Below, in pieces: positions 42,916 to 51,548 of a stretch of 64,000 nucleotides of DNA (positions are counted from its first letter, which is position 1; each line of letters begins with the position of its first letter). The notes below the pieces were generated by a model that did no database searches, was not told the origin of the DNA, and saw only the letters and a list, made by a program, of their open reading frames with translations. The position numbers and the translations under genes were made by a program. The DNA comes from CAXXOK01 sp964640955 (GTDB lineage: Bacteria > Bacillota > Clostridia > Christensenellales > Aristaeellaceae), in contig CAZXJI010000006.1 of NCBI GenBank assembly GCA_964640955.1, positions 81,792 to 145,791 on the forward strand, read 5' to 3'.

Positions 42916-44129
42916 AGAAGCTTTTCCATCGACTGTTCGGCGGTATCTACATGTTCACCGAAAGCGTGTCGATGTCGATCGCCAACATCATGCAGAACCG
43001 TCTGCGCTCCTTCCTGACGATCCTGGGCATCATGATCGGCGTTACGGCGGTCATCGCGCTGATCACTACGGTATCGGGCGTTTCCACGTCCATTTCGGAC
43101 TCGTTCACCTCCATGGGCGCGGGCACCATGACCGTTTCCGTAACGGGCAACGACATCCAGTCGGGCCTGACCTCCGCCAACCTGGACGAGATCACCAAGC
43201 TTGACCACATCACCGGCGTCACGCCCAGCGTGTCGGCCACGGTGAGCGTGGCGCGCGGAGACGCGTACGAAAGCGACATCTCCCTGGCGGGCAAGAACGA
43301 TTATTACTTCGAAACCACCGACGCCGTTGCCCGCGGGCGCGCCTTTAACCCCATCGATATGGACGACATGTCCCGCGTCTGCCTGATCGACTCCGATATG
43401 GTGGAGGAGTTCTTCTACGGCGTGGACCCCATCGGCAAGAACCTTTACATCGACAACCTGAGCTTCACCGTGGTGGGGGTGCTTACGGATTCGGACGACG
43501 AATCCATTTCCGAGATGGTTTCCGGCACCAGCGACATCTACGCGCCCTACACCACCGTGCTTAAGATGAACAGCGAAACGCTGGTGACGTCCATCACCGT
43601 CTACATCGACGACGCGAGCGCCTCCGACGCCGTGCAGACCACGCTTGGCAACTATTTCGACGCGCTGTTCAGCTACGAGGACGACACCTACACCATCACC
43701 ACCATGGACAGCATCCAGGAGACCATGGACAGCATGCTTTCCATGATGAGCGCGCTGCTGGGCGGCATCGCCTCCATATCGCTGATCGTCGGCGGCATCG
43801 GCATTATGAACATGATGCTGACCAGCGTCACCGAGCGCACCGTGGAGATCGGCCTTAAAAAGGCCATCGGCGCGGAACCCTCGCAGATCCAGATCCAGTT
43901 TTTGATCGAGGCGTTTCTGCTGTCGATGATCGGCGGTGTGGTGGGCGTGGTGCTGGGCATCGCGCTGTCGGCCATCCTGTGCCAGGTCATGGGCACCACC
44001 TTCACCATCTCCTACAGCGCAATCGCGCTGGGCGTGGGCTTTTCCGCGGCGGTGGGCATCCTGTTCGGATGGTCGCCTGCACGCAAGGCCAGCAACTTGA
44101 ACCCCATCGACGCGTTACGACGCATGTAA
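42912..44129 (+). CDS. MacB-type ABC transporter permease (FtsX fold)
   Basis: 405 residues from a TTG overlapping the ATPase stop. Helix 1 (about 22-50, NRLRSFLTILGIMIGVTAVI) carries the MacB entry motif. A ~230-residue extracytoplasmic domain with the MacB_PCD pattern (FFYGVDPIGKNLYIDNLSFT) follows, then three C-terminal helices with LIVGGIGIMNMMLTSVTERT, EIGLKKAIGAEPSQIQIQFL and FGWSPARKASNLNPIDALRR, all diagnostic. Together with the ATPase it is the only energy-coupled component in the operon, so both adaptor pairs presumably serve it. Confidence 0.96.
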
Positions 44130-44146
44130 CCGAAGGAGGAACTACG

Positions 44147-45361
44147 ATGAAAAAACACATTCTGCTAGTGGCGCTCAGCCTGGCGCTCTGCGTGGCCTTC
44201 GCCACCCCCGCGCTGGCGGAAACGACCTTCGACGGCACGGTGGTCTCCAGCGAATCGGTCAGTGTAACGGCGCCCTTCGGCGGCACCGTAAGCTCCTTCC
44301 GGTTGCGCGAGGGCGACGAGATCAGCGTAGGGGACATGATCGCCGAGGTGCAGACCACCAAGGTCTACGCCTCCACCGACGGCGTCATCACCGGCGTGTT
44401 CGGTCAGCCGGGCGACGCGGTGGACGACGTGGTCAGCCGCATCGGCGCGGTGCTCTACATCGAGCCCAGCAACAAATACACCATCACCGCCGATATCCAG
44501 AAGGCGTACTCCAGCAGCGATACCAAGTACGTCAACATCGGCGAGACCGTGTACATCAAAAGCTATTATTCCAGCAACGGCAACACCGCCGTGGGCACCA
44601 TCACCGCGACGAAGGACACCAGCTACACGGTGGAGACCACCTCAGGCGAGCTGCTGATGGAAGAAACCGTATCCATCTACCGCGATTCGGATTACGCCAG
44701 CGACAGCCGCATCGGCCGGGGCACCGTATCGCGCACGTCGGAGGTGGCGGTCAGCGGCAGCGGGAGCATCCTGTACATGCACGTGGCCGACGGCGATACC
44801 GTAACGCGCGGGCAGCTATTGTTCGAGACGGTCACGGGAACGCTGGACGGGCTGTACGCCACCAGCAACCAGATCGTTTCCGACGTGTCCGGCATCATCG
44901 CCTCGGTCAACACTTCCGCGGGCAGCACCATCAGCAAGGGCGATACCCTGCTGACCGTATACCCGACCGGGAAGATGCAGGTGGTGATCGACATCGACGA
45001 GTACGACCTGACGGACATCCACGAGGGCGACCCCATCCAACTGGAATTCAACTACGACGATTCCACCGACAACGTCTACACCGGCACCGTCGCGATGATC
45101 TCGCACGTCAGCGAGTCCTCCGGCACGTCGGACGTGGCGTACGAGGCGTACATCGACTTTACGCCCAACAGCGAAATTCGCCTGGGCATGACGGTGATGG
45201 TCAGCACCATGGACGATGCGGATTACACCGACGAGGAGGATGCCGCGGACATGGAGGCGGACGGAGAGGACACGGCCGACGAACAGCAGACCGTCGCCCC
45301 CGACGGAGCGGACATGCAGCAGGCGCCCACCGAGGATGTTACGGAAGCCATCGGCGAATAG
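44147..45361 (+). CDS. Secreted adaptor-like protein with lipoyl/barrel domains, copy 2
   Basis: 404 residues from the ATG with GAAGGAGG upstream. A signal peptide (MKKHILLVALSLALCVAFAT, ALA cut) is followed by the same arrangement as the gene at 36436: TVVSSESVSVTAPFGGTVSS, LREGDEISVGDMIAEVQTTK, TKYVNIGETVYIKS, SRTSEVAVSGSGSILYM, LRLGMTV-like end (EIRLGMTVMVSTMDD). The C-terminal ~50 residues are very acidic (DEEDAADMEADGEDTADEQQ). It lacks a membrane anchor. Last gene of the operon, followed by a strong terminator. Confidence 0.82.
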   Translation: MKKHILLVALSLALCVAFATPALAETTFDGTVVSSESVSVTAPFGGTVSSFRLREGDEISVGDMIAEVQTTKVYASTDGVITGVFGQPGDAVDDVVSRIGAVLYIEPSNKYTITADIQKAYSSSDTKYVNIGETVYIKSYYSSNGNTAVGTITATKDTSYTVETTSGELLMEETVSIYRDSDYASDSRIGRGTVSRTSEVAVSGSGSILYMHVADGDTVTRGQLLFETVTGTLDGLYATSNQIVSDVSGIIASVNTSAGSTISKGDTLLTVYPTGKMQVVIDIDEYDLTDIHEGDPIQLEFNYDDSTDNVYTGTVAMISHVSESSGTSDVAYEAYIDFTPNSEIRLGMTVMVSTMDDADYTDEEDAADMEADGEDTADEQQTVAPDGADMQQAPTEDVTEAIGE

Positions 45362-45373
45362 CGGTTAACAAAC

Positions 45374-45436
45374 GCAAAAACCCGACAAGCCCCCCACCGC
45401 GTGAAAGCGGATGGGAGGGCTTGTCGGGTTTTTGCG
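45374..45436 (+). terminator. Terminator of the adaptor/ABC operon
   Basis: GCAAAAACCCGACAAGCCC pairs with GGGCTTGTCGGGTTTTTGC around an inner CCGC-gtgaaa-GCGG hairpin; the 3' arm ends in GGGTTTTT. Confidence 0.92.
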
Positions 45437-45499
45437 GAGCGCGCCTCGGGGAAGGGAGCCAATCCCAATTCAAACCGGCGTTAAGGGTTTGAATCAGGA

Positions 45500-45742
45500 T
45501 TAGCGCAGCTTGAGCTCCTTGAGGCACTTGTCGCAGATCAGCTTGCCCTTGAACAGGTTCACGTCGCGGGCATCGTTGCAGAAAATGCAGGCGGGGTGGT
45601 ACTTCTTCAAAATAATCTGGTCGCCCTCGGTAAAGATCTCGAGCGTGTCTTTGATGGCGATATCCATCGTTTTGCGCAGCTCGATGGGGATTACGATGCG
45701 TCCCAGATTGTCCAGTTTCCTAACGACACCGGTTGATTTCAT
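45500..45742 (-). CDS. AbrB-family transition regulator with zinc ribbon
   Basis: 80 residues. The N-terminal swapped-hairpin DNA-binding domain is textbook AbrB/SpoVT: MKSTGVVRKLDNLGRIVIPI, ELRKTMDI, DTLEIFTEGDQIILKKY. The C-terminal part has CIFC and CDKC pairs 19 residues apart, the zinc-ribbon-like tail common in clostridial AbrB proteins. AGGAGG lies before the ATG. It probably controls stationary-phase or developmental genes. Monocistronic, with a consensus promoter; it converges with the end of the ABC operon. Confidence 0.93.
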   Translation of the reverse strand: MKSTGVVRKLDNLGRIVIPIELRKTMDIAIKDTLEIFTEGDQIILKKYHPACIFCNDARDVNLFKGKLICDKCLKELKLR

Positions 45743-45782
45743 CTTTGAATGCCTCCTAAGGTTGTTACATTAGATTGGTATA

Positions 45783-45811
45783 ATTTTACTGAATCCCCAA
45801 TTTTATGTCAA
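45783..45811 (-). promoter_or_regulatory. Sigma-A promoter for the abrB-like gene
   Basis: On the complement perfect -35 TTGACA (45811-45806), 17-base spacer, TAAAAT (45788-45783). Confidence 0.75.
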
Positions 45812-46028
45812 TGTCACATGTGGGAGAATCATCCGCGAAACGATGTTTTACAAATGTGCTGGATACAAGGGAAACAGCCTCTTGCCAGTGTCTGATGGTG
45901 GTGAAAACGGACGAATCCGGAATGTTTTCGAAAAAATTTTCGTAAAAAAACTTTATGAGAATGTTGCTTTCAAAAAAGATGGAAACGGCGGTGCGCCGCG
46001 GGGCTTGCCGCCGTTTATGCGCCGGGCG
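45812..46028. other. AT-rich intergenic stretch, possible small RNA
   Basis: No credible gene. It is much richer in A and T than the rest of the window, with GTTTTCGAAAAAATTTTCG followed by a run of As near 45920-45950. A terminator-like stem AAACGGCGG (45983-45991)/CCGCCGTTT (46008-46016) lies just before the metG promoter, so something may be transcribed rightward here. Confidence 0.4.
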
Positions 46029-46056
46029 TTGACAAGCGGTTGAAAAACGGTATAAT
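46029..46056 (+). promoter_or_regulatory. Consensus sigma-A promoter for the metG leader
   Basis: Perfect TTGACA (46029-46034), 16-base spacer, perfect TATAAT (46051-46056). Confidence 0.85.
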
Positions 46057-46061
46057 AAGCG

Positions 46062-46290
46062 CATACGCGAGGAACGGAAGAGTACCGGCACCGATCGCCT
46101 CAGAGAGCCGCGCAAAGCTGAAAAGCGGCGCGAGCGACGCCGGGAACATGGTCCGGGAGCGTTCGCGCCCGATAGGTAGGGCGCGGCGGTCGGCGCCGTT
46201 ATCCGCCTCAAGCAAGTGATAAATCAAGGGTGGTACCGCGGGCAACGCTCGCCCCTTCGCAGGAAGGCGGCGGGCGTCCCTTTTTCCGCC
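46062..46290 (+). promoter_or_regulatory. T-box riboswitch (methionine) with terminator
   Basis: The invariant T-box core AAGGGTGGTACCGCG is at 46226-46240. Stem I begins with GAGGAACGGAAGAGTACC and contains the AGAGAG element; the specifier loop reads GGGAACATGGTCC (near 46141-46153), giving codon AUG, which fits methionyl-tRNA. A terminator formed by GGGCAACGCTCGCC and GGCGGCGGGCGTCCC with TTTTT (46281-46285) follows. Uncharged tRNA-Met would stabilise the antiterminator and switch on metG. Confidence 0.9.
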
Positions 46291-46368
46291 GGGGGAACGG
46301 ATGCCCTGACGACCCGCATACCCGAAACGGACCCGAGCGAACGAACCCAAAAAGAAGGAGGGGCACCC

Positions 46369-48339
46369 ATGCCCGATCAAAAGACGTTTTACGTAACGAC
46401 CCCCATCTATTATCCCAGCGACAATCTCCACATCGGCCACGCCTACTGCAGCGTCGCCGCCGATACCGTGGCGCGCTTCAAAAAACAGGAAGGCTACGAC
46501 GTTTATTTCGTCACCGGCACCGACGAGCACGGCCAGAAGATCGAACGCAAGGCCAAAGACAAGGGCGTAACGCCCCAGCAGTATGTGGACGAGATCGTCG
46601 CCGGCATCAAAAGCCTGTGGAAGCTCATGGACGTGGAATACAGCGATTTTCTGCGCACCACGGACGAGCGCCACGTGAAGGCCATTCAGCTGATCTTCCG
46701 CAAGCTCTACGAGCAGGGGGACATCTATAAGGGCGCCTACGAGGGCTGGTACTGCACGCCCTGCGAGAGCTTTTTCACCGAGCTGCAATTGAAGGACGGC
46801 TGCTGCCCGGACTGCGGGCGCCCCGTGGAAAAAACCAGCGAGGAAGCGTATTTCTTCAAGCTGGGCAAGTATCAGCAATGGCTGATCGACTACATCGAAT
46901 CCCACCCGGACTTCATCCAGCCCGTGTCCCGTAAAAACGAGATGCTCAACAATTTCCTCAGGCCGGGGCTGACCGACCTGTGCGTGAGCCGCACGTCCAT
47001 CCAGTGGGGCATCCCCGTGGATTTCGATCCCGCGCACACGGTGTACGTGTGGGTGGACGCGCTGAGCAACTACATTACGGTGCTTGGCTACGGCACCGAA
47101 CACGACGAGCTTTTCCGCAAGTACTGGCCGGCCGACCTGCACCTGGTGGGCAAGGAGATCGTCCGCTTCCACACCATCATCTGGCCGATTATGCTGCACG
47201 CGCTGGGGCTGCCCCTGCCCAAGCAGGTGTTCGGCCACGGGTGGCTGGTGCTGGACGGCATGAAGATGAGCAAATCCCTGGGCAACGTGGTGGACCCGGT
47301 GGTATTGTGCAACCGCTACGGCAGCGACGCCATCCGCTACTTCCTCATGCGGGAAATGCCCTTCGGCAGCGACGGTCAGTTCAGCTACGAGGCGCTGCTC
47401 AAGCGCATCAACGCCGATCTGGCCAACGACCTGGGCAACCTCCTGAGCCGCACCGTCGCGATGGTGGAGAAGTACTTCGGCGGCGTGGTGCCCGCGCCCG
47501 GCGCGTACGACGAAACCGACAAGACGCTGATCGCGCTGGCCGAGGCGACGCCGCTCAAAACGCGCGCGCAGATGAACCAGCTGCAGTTTTCCCAGGCGCT
47601 GACCGACATCTGGGCGCTGGTGGGCGAATGCAACCGTTACATCGACCGGACCGCCCCGTGGGTGCTGGGCAGGACCGAGGAAGGCCGCGAGCGCCTGAAA
47701 ACCGTGCTCTACACGCTGTGCGAGTGCATCCGCTACGTGGCCGTGCTGATCGAACCGACCATGCCGCGCACGCCGGAGCGCATCTTTGCGCAGCTGGGGC
47801 TGACGGACGAAGCCCTCACGACCCTCGCGTCGCTCGAGCGTTTCGGCGGGCTACCCGCGGGCACGCGCGTGCATAAGGGCGAGGCGGTGTTCCCGCGCAT
47901 CGACATTCAAAAGGAACTGGCGGACATTGTGCCCACGCCCAGGGCGGAGTCCGCGCCCGCGCAGAAGGAAGCACCCAAACCCGAGGCGCCCAAGGCGGAA
48001 GACGGGATGATCACCATTGACGATTTCGCCAGGATCAAGCTGCGCGTGGCGCGCGTGCTGGCCTGCGAAAAGGTGGAGGGCAGCGATAAGCTTTTGAAGC
48101 TGCGCCTGAGCCTGGGCGAGGGCGAGCCGGAGCGCACCGTGGTCAGCGGCGTGGCCAAATCCTACGCGCCGGAGGCGCTCGTGGGCCGGCAGGTGGTGCT
48201 GGTCGCCAACCTGAAGCCCGCCAGGCTGCGCGGCGTCGTCAGCGAAGGCATGGTGCTGTTCGCCTCCGACGCGGCGGACACGACGCTGAAAGCAGTTACC
48301 GTGGACGAGGGCGCCGAAGACGGCGCGACCGTCCGGTGA
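46369..48339 (+). CDS. metG: Methionyl-tRNA synthetase
   Basis: 656 residues from the ATG with AAGGAGGGG upstream. Class I synthetase: HIGH at residues 21-24 (NLHIGHAYC), zinc knuckle with WYCTPCES and CCPDCGRP, KMSKS in DGMKMSKSLGN near residue 300, anticodon-binding helical domain to ~540. A Pro/Ala/Lys linker then leads to a C-terminal OB-fold tRNA-binding domain (FARIKLRVARVLACEKVEGS, VVSGVAKSY). That appended domain is usual in Bacillota. Regulated by the T-box upstream; tatD is translationally coupled downstream. Confidence 0.98.
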   Translation: MPDQKTFYVTTPIYYPSDNLHIGHAYCSVAADTVARFKKQEGYDVYFVTGTDEHGQKIERKAKDKGVTPQQYVDEIVAGIKSLWKLMDVEYSDFLRTTDERHVKAIQLIFRKLYEQGDIYKGAYEGWYCTPCESFFTELQLKDGCCPDCGRPVEKTSEEAYFFKLGKYQQWLIDYIESHPDFIQPVSRKNEMLNNFLRPGLTDLCVSRTSIQWGIPVDFDPAHTVYVWVDALSNYITVLGYGTEHDELFRKYWPADLHLVGKEIVRFHTIIWPIMLHALGLPLPKQVFGHGWLVLDGMKMSKSLGNVVDPVVLCNRYGSDAIRYFLMREMPFGSDGQFSYEALLKRINADLANDLGNLLSRTVAMVEKYFGGVVPAPGAYDETDKTLIALAEATPLKTRAQMNQLQFSQALTDIWALVGECNRYIDRTAPWVLGRTEEGRERLKTVLYTLCECIRYVAVLIEPTMPRTPERIFAQLGLTDEALTTLASLERFGGLPAGTRVHKGEAVFPRIDIQKELADIVPTPRAESAPAQKEAPKPEAPKAEDGMITIDDFARIKLRVARVLACEKVEGSDKLLKLRLSLGEGEPERTVVSGVAKSYAPEALVGRQVVLVANLKPARLRGVVSEGMVLFASDAADTTLKAVTVDEGAEDGATVR

Positions 48340-49139
48340 GCGCGGAACTGTTCGACTCCCACTGCCACCTGGAGGACGAACGCTTCGTGGGCGAGGTGGA
48401 CACGGTTCTGGCGCGGATGCGCGCGGCGGGCGTCGCACGCTGCCTCCTGGCGGGCAGCGATAAGGTCGACAGCGAACGCGTCGCCATGCTCGCGGGCGCG
48501 TATCCGTACGTGTACGGCGTCGTAGGCGTGCACCCGCACGAGGCGAAAAGCTTCGACGAAAACACGCTTGCCTGGATGGCCGGGCTGCTCGCCAAACCGC
48601 ACATCGTGGGCGTGGGGGAGATCGGCCTGGATTACTATTACGACTTTTCCCCGCGGGACGTCCAGCGGGAGGCCTTCGTGCGGCAGCTGGATTTCGCCTT
48701 CGAGCAGAACAAACCCGCCGTTTTCCACGTGCGGGACGCCCACGGCGAGGTGCTCAACATCTTCCACAGCCGCCGCGGGCGGCTGCCCGCGGGCGTGCTG
48801 CACTGCTACACCGGCAGCGCCGAAAGCGCGCGGGAATACCTGGACATGGGTTTTTACATCTCTTTTTCCGGTTCCGTGACCTTCAAAAACGCCAGCCACC
48901 TGCAGGAGGCGGCGCGATACGTGCCCGCGGATCGCCTGCTGGTGGAAACCGACAGCCCCTACCTCGCGCCCGTGCCCATGCGGGGTCGGCGAAACGAACC
49001 CGCCTACGTGCGCTACGTGGCCGAAAAGCTGGCGGAGCTGCGCGGCGTAACGCCGGAGGAACTGGCGAGGCAGACGACGGCCAACGTGGAAAGGCTGTAC
49101 GGGATCGGGGCGGCGGACGAACGCCGGGAACAGGCGTAA
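48336..49139 (+). CDS. tatD: TatD-family metal-dependent deoxyribonuclease
   Basis: 267 residues from GTG overlapping the metG stop (GTGA). TIM-barrel metallohydrolase with FDSHCHLED at the start, VGVHPHEAK, GEIGLDYYYD, a His in VFHVRDAHGE, LHCYTGSAESA and LLVETDSPYLAPVP at the end. TatD enzymes are 3'-5' exonucleases acting on damaged or degraded DNA. The metG-tatD arrangement is common in Bacillota. Confidence 0.95.
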   Translation: MSAELFDSHCHLEDERFVGEVDTVLARMRAAGVARCLLAGSDKVDSERVAMLAGAYPYVYGVVGVHPHEAKSFDENTLAWMAGLLAKPHIVGVGEIGLDYYYDFSPRDVQREAFVRQLDFAFEQNKPAVFHVRDAHGEVLNIFHSRRGRLPAGVLHCYTGSAESAREYLDMGFYISFSGSVTFKNASHLQEAARYVPADRLLVETDSPYLAPVPMRGRRNEPAYVRYVAEKLAELRGVTPEELARQTTANVERLYGIGAADERREQA

Positions 49140-49170
49140 CGCACCGAAACGGACAGGTGAACGGCATAGA

Positions 49171-49206
49171 AAAACGGAGCGCCGCCCTCGGGCACGCTCC
49201 GTTGTT
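49171..49206. terminator. Bidirectional terminator between tatD and rpmB
   Basis: ACGGAGCG (49174-49181)/CGCTCCGT (49195-49202) with an inner GCCC/GGGC; TTTTCT follows on the top strand and TTTTTCT on the complement. Confidence 0.85.
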
Positions 49207-49246
49207 TTCTTGATCGGATCAAATCCGCGTCTGCCGTATCCCGCGC

Positions 49247-49471
49247 TTACGCCTCGGGGGCGGACGCTTCCAGGCCGGTCGGAAGGGCGCGCTGCACTTT
49301 GCCGCTGCGCAGGCAACGGGTGCAAACGTTCATACGCTTCACCTGACCGTCGATCTCCACGCGGACGCGCTGCACGTTCGGCGCCCAGACACGATGGCTT
49401 TTGCGGTTGGAGTGGCTGACGTTGTTGCCGTTCATCGTGGCCTTCTCGCAAACCTCACAGAACTTGCCCAT
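49247..49471 (-). CDS. rpmB: Ribosomal protein bL28
   Basis: 74 residues, about ten longer than usual because of an acidic/Ala tail (ALPTGLEASAPEA). The 50S protein keeps the zinc-binding form: CEVCEK near the start and CTRCLRSGKV near residue 50. SHSNRKSHRVWAPNVQRVRV is the family core. AGGAGG precedes the ATG. Confidence 0.97.
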   Translation of the reverse strand: MGKFCEVCEKATMNGNNVSHSNRKSHRVWAPNVQRVRVEIDGQVKRMNVCTRCLRSGKVQRALPTGLEASAPEA

Positions 49472-49581
49472 TTGCTACACCTCCTAACGGGAGAATCGTT
49501 GTTTTCACAGCTTGACCATTTTATCACCCTTTGACGGGTTTGGCAATAGCGGCGGCGGCTTTTTTTCCATTTCCGCCCTAC

Positions 49582-50340
49582 TCAGGAGCGAACGGCGCTG
49601 AGCAGTTCCGAAAGCGAGAACGGATAGGTGAGGATCCCGTCCACTTCCCCGGCGATCGTTCCGGACTGCACGAAGAACACGAAGTTCCCGTTTTCATCCA
49701 CGTAGAAGTCACTTTCGGGGCTGAACACGCTTTCCAGATCGGCCTGTGTCAGCTCCGGAAAATAATCCTTCGTGAGCATCGCCTGCTGCTCCTGAATAAT
49801 CTGCCACACCAGTCCGTAGACCAGTTCGGCCGCGTAGCTGTCGCCGGAGCCGTCCTCCGCGTCCTGCTCCAGGCCCGTTGCCTGGGAAAGCGACAGGGGC
49901 TGGCCCGCGTACACCCCGCTCAGGGCGAACACGACGGCCGTCCAGCTCTCCGTTTCGGCGTTGCCCAGAAACTGCCGGCTCTGGAACAGCACGCTCAAAA
50001 CGTCGTCGGTGTCGGCGGTGACGCGGTAATCCAGCTGCGTGTAATAGGCGGGACCTTCCGTGTCCTCCGGAACGGGCAGGCAGTCCACGGCGTCGGGCAC
50101 GTCGGCCGCGGCCATATCGGCGGCCAGCGAAGCAAAATACGCGTTCACGGCCGCCGCGGCGTCCGTATCCGCCGTAAACTGCGGGCAGTTGTAACGAAAG
50201 ACGTACAGCGCGTTTTCGGAGGAGGCGCCCTCGGGGTAGAGGCGCTCGCCGCTCAGCGGCGCGGCCTCGGTCAGCGGCTGGGCCAGCGCGGACGTATAAA
50301 GCAGGCACAGCGCGGCGGCGACGCAAAGCAGACGTTTCAC
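49582..50340 (-). CDS. Secreted DUF3298-like protein
   Basis: 252 residues from GTG (MKRLLCVAAALCLLYTSALA) with GGGGAGG upstream. After the signal peptide, the layout is that of DUF3298/RsiV-like proteins: YVFRYNCPQFTADTDAAAAV near the start, YRVTADTDDVLSVLFQSRQF in the middle, then an acidic helix and the C-terminal DFYVDENGNFVFFVQSGTIA...PFSLSEL signature. Such domains occur alone in secreted proteins and in anti-sigma factors; here there is no membrane helix. It is downstream of another secreted-protein gene (26 bases). Confidence 0.75.
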   Translation of the reverse strand: MKRLLCVAAALCLLYTSALAQPLTEAAPLSGERLYPEGASSENALYVFRYNCPQFTADTDAAAAVNAYFASLAADMAAADVPDAVDCLPVPEDTEGPAYYTQLDYRVTADTDDVLSVLFQSRQFLGNAETESWTAVVFALSGVYAGQPLSLSQATGLEQDAEDGSGDSYAAELVYGLVWQIIQEQQAMLTKDYFPELTQADLESVFSPESDFYVDENGNFVFFVQSGTIAGEVDGILTYPFSLSELLSAVRS

Positions 50341-50366
50341 GGGACACCTCCCCGGGCGGCCGGCGG

Positions 50367-51410
50367 TCACCCCATGCTCACTTCGTCCACGGCGAAGGAA
50401 TTCTCCATGTAGGCCGTGTACATGTTGTAGGTCGAAGCCAGGTCCTTGAGGTACTTCAGCTCCGCCTGGTAGACGTATTTATCGGTCACGATGTAGATGT
50501 CGAAAACCGTGTTGCCGTCCTCCGTGTCGTAGGTCACGTCGGCGGAGCTGAACTCGGGATGCAGGGTGGAGGTCGCGCCCTCGATGCCGTTGGCGATCAC
50601 GTCGATGTAATCCGAAAGGTCGGTATGGTCGGCGTTTTCGACGCGGCGCACGAAGAAGCTCACGCTGCCGTCCGGGAGCGCTGCGGACACGCCGTCGTCG
50701 CTCTCAACGAGCATATCGTCGTCAAACACGCTGGGGTAGAGGATGGAAAAGCCGAGCGTGGTGTTGATGTACTCCACCAGAATGCTCTCCGTATAGGTCT
50801 GAATGGCTTCCTCCATGTTGAGCTCCGCGCCCACCGAGAAGCCCGTGAGCCGGTAGCCGTTGAGGGCCGCGGCGTCCTCGCGGAGGGTGTATACGGCGCG
50901 ATCCAGCCACTGGATGTCGCGGTAGTCCGCATCGGACATATCCCGCATGGGCTTGGCGCCCCAGTACAGCTCGCCGATCAGCTGCACGTCGCCGTCCTCC
51001 ACGGTGCTCACCGTTACCGGCTGGAAGCCGATGTAACCGCTGATGGGCGTGGTTTGCGCGATGGTTTCCAGCGTCGGCAGCTGCGCGGCGAAGATGCTTC
51101 CCAGCAGGGCCTGCTGCTTGGCGGTGTCCGTCAGGTAATCGGCGGTGATGTTAAGCGAAGCGTCCGCGGTGAGGCCGTTGTTGAAAAACGCGGAGATATA
51201 CGCGGCGCTCAGCGTGGTTTCCTCGTCGCCGATCACCTCCGGCTCGTCCCCGGCGGTCATCGCGGCGCTGGCGACCAGGTCCAACAGCGGCAGAAGCGCT
51301 TCGAAATCCGAGGTTTCCGTTTGCTCCGCGCCGGCGAAGGATACGCCTCCCAAGACAAGACAAAGCGTTAAGATCCACGGGATCAGGGTACGGGTGAAAA
51401 GCTTTTTCAT
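50367..51410 (-). CDS. Secreted protein of unknown function
   Basis: 347 residues with a signal peptide (MKKLFTRTLIPWILTLCLVL, cut near AGA-EQ). Two halves are visible: residues 35-190 with an unknown fold (YISAFFNNGLTADASLNITA), and 205-347, beginning NTTLGFSILYPSVFDDDMLV, the pattern of small exported alpha/beta domains that pair a folded YPSVF-type strand with a C-terminal helix. GGGAGG precedes the ATG. It forms a two-gene unit with the DUF3298-like gene and may be read through from the flavoprotein gene upstream. Confidence 0.7.
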   Translation of the reverse strand: MKKLFTRTLIPWILTLCLVLGGVSFAGAEQTETSDFEALLPLLDLVASAAMTAGDEPEVIGDEETTLSAAYISAFFNNGLTADASLNITADYLTDTAKQQALLGSIFAAQLPTLETIAQTTPISGYIGFQPVTVSTVEDGDVQLIGELYWGAKPMRDMSDADYRDIQWLDRAVYTLREDAAALNGYRLTGFSVGAELNMEEAIQTYTESILVEYINTTLGFSILYPSVFDDDMLVESDDGVSAALPDGSVSFFVRRVENADHTDLSDYIDVIANGIEGATSTLHPEFSSADVTYDTEDGNTVFDIYIVTDKYVYQAELKYLKDLASTYNMYTAYMENSFAVDEVSMG

Positions 51411-51548
51411 CGTTTGCCTCCCAAACTGTCCGCGGCGCAGGCCGCGCGACGATTCCCCATTGCCGGTTTTCCAACGGTATCGCGTTTCCCCGCGCGCGGG
51501 GAGAGCGCGAAGAGGATTCCGCTCATACGACGTTTGCGCGCGCCGTTT

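Noticed and set aside
45786..46211. 141-codon frame on the complement in the gap before metG
   Set aside because: It overlaps the metG promoter and T-box on the other strand, has no ribosome site, and its composition changes abruptly along its length.
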